A stretch of DNA of 8,335 nucleotides from Spirochaetaceae bacterium (GTDB lineage Bacteria; Spirochaetota; Spirochaetia; Treponematales; Breznakiellaceae). The notes below the pieces were generated by a model. It was given only the letters and a program-made list of their open reading frames with translations. It searched no databases and had not been told where the DNA came from. Position 1 is the first letter of the stretch. Each line of letters starts with the position of its first letter. The stretch covers positions 1-8,335 of the forward strand of contig JAISZQ010000023.1 of the NCBI GenBank assembly GCA_031269165.1, read 5' to 3'. Position numbers and translations under genes: made by a program. Below, one piece after another: positions 6,224 through 8,335 of the stretch.

Positions 6224-6480
6224 AATGGATAATTGAAAATGGAGAATGCCGTCATTGCGAGGAGGCGGCGTGCTGTCTGCCGGTGGCGTTGCCACCTATG
6301 GTAACAATGTTACCGAAGATAACACGCCGACAACGAAGTAATCCCGACGAGATAGCCTCCTGAATTGCAAGCCTCCTACCGGAGGCACCGCTTCGCTCGC
6401 AATGACGGAGGGCTCACTCGCACTGACGGCGCGTTCTGCCACCACAATTTTCCATTATCCATTTACCATTTTCAATTCCC
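6224..6480. repeat. REP/MITE-like palindromic repeat, copy 2
   Basis: The ends are inverted: AATGGATAATTGAAAATGG (6224-6242) against the CCATTATCC...CCATTTTCAATT segment at 6452-6477. Inside, a perfect 12-bp outer stem CGTCATTGCGAG (6250-6261) / CTCGCAATGACG (6396-6407) encloses three small perfect hairpins: GGTGGC-GTT-GCCACC (6282-6296), GGTAAC-AAT-GTTACC (6300-6314) and GCCTCC-TACC-GGAGGC (6371-6386). The 34 bases at 6419-6452 are identical to 355-388 in copy 1. The interior differs from copy 1, so the two copies share ends rather than a whole sequence. It lies just after the stop codon of the nuclease-family gene, mirroring the place of copy 1 after the operon. Confidence 0.75.
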
Positions 6481-6512
6481 CGCAGGAGGTTGATTCGTGG
6501 TTCTTAAAATTT

Positions 6513-8096
6513 CTATGCGTTTACCATTTTCCACTCTCCCAGCGTGCGGGTCTCCGTGTCAAACACAACCCCCGCCTTCACCAGTTTCTTCCCGTCTGCA
6601 CTGTAGGGAACAAGGTAGCCCTTCTCGTCAATCTGCTTGAGCGCATCCTCCGCGCTTCCGCCCTTGCCCAGCTTGAACTCAAACACATAGACCGCGTCCC
6701 GCATTTTCACCACCGCGTCCGCGCGCCCCGCCGCGCTCCGCACCTCGCTCTCCACAAACTGCCCTAACAGCGTGAACACCAGGTAGAAAATCGTCTGGTA
6801 ATAACTTTCCCCTTTCGCAAAGTATAAGTCGTAGGGGATCGAGGCGAAAAACGCCTTGAGCTGGGTCAAGAAGCCCTCGGCGTCCCCGGCCCGCAACGCT
6901 TTGATAAACGTCCACGCGTTGAGCCCGTTCACCATCCGCGTCTGCGGAAAGAGATAGTTGTACAAGTTATTCAGAAACCCGTACTTCACCTCCTCGTTGG
7001 GGAAGCCCAGGCGGTACGAGCGGATTTCCTTGTCGTAGTCGGTTATCGTGAGGTAGCCGCTCTGGTACAGGAGCGGGACGGGGGTCACGTCTCCCGGCTG
7101 GTAGTCGTTGACCGCTGCTTCCGGGACTTCGATGCCGTCCCGGAACGGCAACAGCTCAAACCCCGTCCGCTCAAGTTCCTTGAACAAAAACGTCGGCGTT
7201 CCCGTCGCGAACCAGTAGTACTGGACGTCTCGCGCACTGAAGGTGTTCAGCACGCTGAAGGGGTTGTAGACGCTTTCGCTGTTCCGGGCAAAATGATAGC
7301 CGTTAAAGTTCTTGCGCATGGCGAAAAGGGTTTCGTCAAAAGACTCGCCGTTCGCCTCCGCCAACGCTTCCAGTTCCGGCGTAAAGTTGTCGAGCAGTTC
7401 CTTTTCCGTGATGCCGCAGATGCCGGCGTAGTTTTGGCTGAGGCCGATTTCTTTCAGCTGGTTCATGTCGCTGAAGATGCTCACCTTGGAAAAGCGGGTA
7501 ACCCCGGTAAGCATCACGAAGCGGAGAAAGGCGTCGGCGCTTTTGAGGACGCCGTAAAACGGCTTCAGCACCGCGCGGAGTTCCGCGTTGAGCGTCTCGT
7601 TGCCCATGCTTTCAAGCAGCGGCTTGTCGTATTCGTCCACGAGGATAACCGCCTGCTGCCCGGTTTTCTTATATATGTTTTCGATAAGGTTGCGAAAGCG
7701 GGAGCCCGTCGTGCTTCCTGTTGCCTCTAACCCGTGCGCTTCTTCGATTCTTGCAAGGCAGTCGCCAATAAAACCGTCGAGGGACGCGGCCGAGTCGTAT
7801 GCTGACGGGTTAAAATCCAGATGCAGCACGGGATATTCCTGCCAGGCCGTTTCCCGCTCCGCTATCGCAAGCCCGTTGAACAACTCTTTCTTGCCCTGAA
7901 AATAGGCTTTCAGCGTGGTCAGGAAGAGGCTCTTCCCGAAGCGGCGCGGGCGGCTCAAGAAGTAGGGTTTTCCTTCCGTTACCAGCCTCCACAGATAGTC
8001 GGTCTTGTCCACATAGAGAAACCCTTTGCGGCGAAGGTCCTCAAAGTCCTGTATGCCTATCGGCAATTTACGAAGCGCAGTTTCCATAGGCGCCAT
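6513..8096 (-). CDS. AAA-ATPase-like / PD-(D/E)XK nuclease family protein
   Basis: A complete 527-residue member of the family with an AAA-ATPase-like N-terminus and a PD-(D/E)XK C-terminus, close to the usual length. The degenerate Walker A is RPRRFGKS (49-56) and Walker B is ILVDEYD (151-157). A conserved LTGVTRFSKVSIFSDMNQL block follows (196-214). The nuclease signature is D460 in GRADAV and EFK at 473-475. Cytosolic; no signal peptide. Its biological role is not established; members are multi-copy and often linked to mobile DNA. The ATG at 8096 overlaps the -10 box, so the fourth-codon ATG at 8087 (METALRK) is the likelier start. The gene is separate from the triad operon, with over 800 bp of repeats between. 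Its 5' end is nearly identical to that of the partial gene at 1-125, indicating duplication. Confidence 0.9.
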   Translation of the reverse strand: MAPMETALRKLPIGIQDFEDLRRKGFLYVDKTDYLWRLVTEGKPYFLSRPRRFGKSLFLTTLKAYFQGKKELFNGLAIAERETAWQEYPVLHLDFNPSAYDSAASLDGFIGDCLARIEEAHGLEATGSTTGSRFRNLIENIYKKTGQQAVILVDEYDKPLLESMGNETLNAELRAVLKPFYGVLKSADAFLRFVMLTGVTRFSKVSIFSDMNQLKEIGLSQNYAGICGITEKELLDNFTPELEALAEANGESFDETLFAMRKNFNGYHFARNSESVYNPFSVLNTFSARDVQYYWFATGTPTFLFKELERTGFELLPFRDGIEVPEAAVNDYQPGDVTPVPLLYQSGYLTITDYDKEIRSYRLGFPNEEVKYGFLNNLYNYLFPQTRMVNGLNAWTFIKALRAGDAEGFLTQLKAFFASIPYDLYFAKGESYYQTIFYLVFTLLGQFVESEVRSAAGRADAVVKMRDAVYVFEFKLGKGGSAEDALKQIDEKGYLVPYSADGKKLVKAGVVFDTETRTLGEWKMVNA

Positions 8097-8123
8097 TATA
8101 CCCCAAAATGCGGCGCGTGGGAA
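8088..8123 (-). promoter_or_regulatory. Sigma70-type promoter of the nuclease-family gene
   Basis: On the minus strand a -10 TATAAT (8095-8100) and -35-like TTCCCA (8118-8123) are 17 bp apart, identical in layout to 117-152. The predicted start at about 8088 is one base before ATG 8087. A GGGG run next to the -10 could act as a weak ribosome site for ATG 8096 if transcription began further upstream. The 100 bases between here and 8222 hold no gene I can support; GGGGTCTGACCCC at 8203-8215 is a short palindrome of unknown role. Confidence 0.6.
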
Positions 8124-8222
8124 GGATCAAAACTTTCTGAGCAGGGCAATGTCATTCATTTTCAATATAGGGCCCGTTCCGCCGTGATTCGGGGGCGTTA
8201 CGGGGGTCTGACCCCGCAGAGG

Positions 8223-8241
8223 CTACCGATTATACACATCT
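8223..8241 (-). mobile_element. IS50/Tn5-type insertion sequence end
   Basis: CTACCGATTATACACATCT matches the known 19-bp Tn5 mosaic end at 15 of 19 positions, including all 12 of TTATACACATCT and the outermost CT. It overlaps the stop codon of the transposase fragment at 8230, just as the IS50 transposase stop codon overlaps its inside end. The insertion sequence would extend right from here, beyond the window. If it follows the family's 9-bp duplication rule, 8214-8222 is one target copy. Confidence 0.5.
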
Positions 8242-8335
8242 TTTTGCGATGAGCCATCCCATAAATATGTTCTGAAACCGGGTCCAGCCCTCATGCAGCG
8301 TTATCACTCCGGGCGGCCTTTGGGTGCTGTACACT
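8230..8335 (-). CDS. IS4/Tn5-like transposase, C-terminal 34 residues only
   Basis: The frame is open from the right edge to TAA at 8230-8232 and reads ...RPPGVITLHEGWTRFQNIFMGW and then LIAKRCV. The 'PPGvxTLxxGWxRfqxixxGW' pattern resembles the C-terminal dimerisation region of Tn5-family transposases (typically GEPGxKTLWRG...). Only the end is present, so catalytic DDE residues and the state of the gene cannot be judged. The Tn5-like terminal sequence over its stop codon is independent support. The alternative is an unrelated ORF tail, since the likeness is over only about 25 residues. Confidence 0.5.
   Translation of the reverse strand, partial: VYSTQRPPGVITLHEGWTRFQNIFMGWLIAKRCV

Noticed and set aside
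7293..7899. Plus-strand frames antisense to the nuclease-family gene
   Set aside because: Basic, motif-free translations opposite a well-supported family protein.
8203..8215. Rho-independent terminator at GGGGTCTGACCCC
   Set aside because: No T-run on either side and the loop is very short; kept only as a palindrome.
8223..8241. Sequencing-adapter contamination from a Tn5-based library
   Set aside because: Only 15 of 19 bases match, the sequence runs on through a transposase-like frame, and no further adapter bases follow.

Overview
The window is an accessory region of a bacterial chromosome or large mobile region. It centres on one minus-strand operon of six reading frames (about 5673 down to 408). 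Its core is a protein kinase, a TerY-like von Willebrand A (VWA) protein and a PP2C phosphatase, in that transcription order. This is the 'TerY-P triad' known from comparative genomics of tellurite-resistance-linked (Ter) signalling. Around the triad are a single-pass membrane coiled-coil protein (first gene), a 50-residue ORF copying the start of that protein, and a small zinc-ribbon protein (last gene). The last gene's start region resembles that of the membrane protein and is broken by a -1 frameshift.

Layout, left to right: 1-125 is the 5' end of an AAA-ATPase-like/PD-(D/E)XK nuclease gene (minus, cut by the window). 172-392 is a REP/MITE-like palindromic repeat. 408-5673 is the triad operon. 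5674-5702 is its promoter. 5825-6201 is a large imperfect palindrome with terminal inverted repeats, apparently a non-autonomous element. 6224-6480 is a second copy of the REP/MITE-like repeat. 6513-8096 is a complete paralogue of the nuclease gene at 1-125. 8223-8335 is the end of an IS50/Tn5-type insertion sequence with the last 34 codons of its transposase.

Inferred working of the operon: the kinase and PP2C phosphatase would add and remove phosphate on shared targets, and the VWA protein would act as a metal-dependent scaffold. The membrane protein could carry a signal between an outer beta-rich domain and the cytoplasm. The zinc-ribbon protein may join the complex through the N-terminal helical module it appears to share with the membrane protein. 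None of this is proven by the sequence.

Organism: Shine-Dalgarno sites are strong (AGGAGG before the kinase) and promoters are sigma70-like (TATAAT). That argues against Bacteroidetes. Abundant AAA/PD-(D/E)XK paralogues and 'GGATAATGGAGAAT'-type repeats suggest a host-associated spirochaete (Treponema-like) or a deltaproteobacterium; this is a weak inference. I saw no tRNA, rRNA or CRISPR array.
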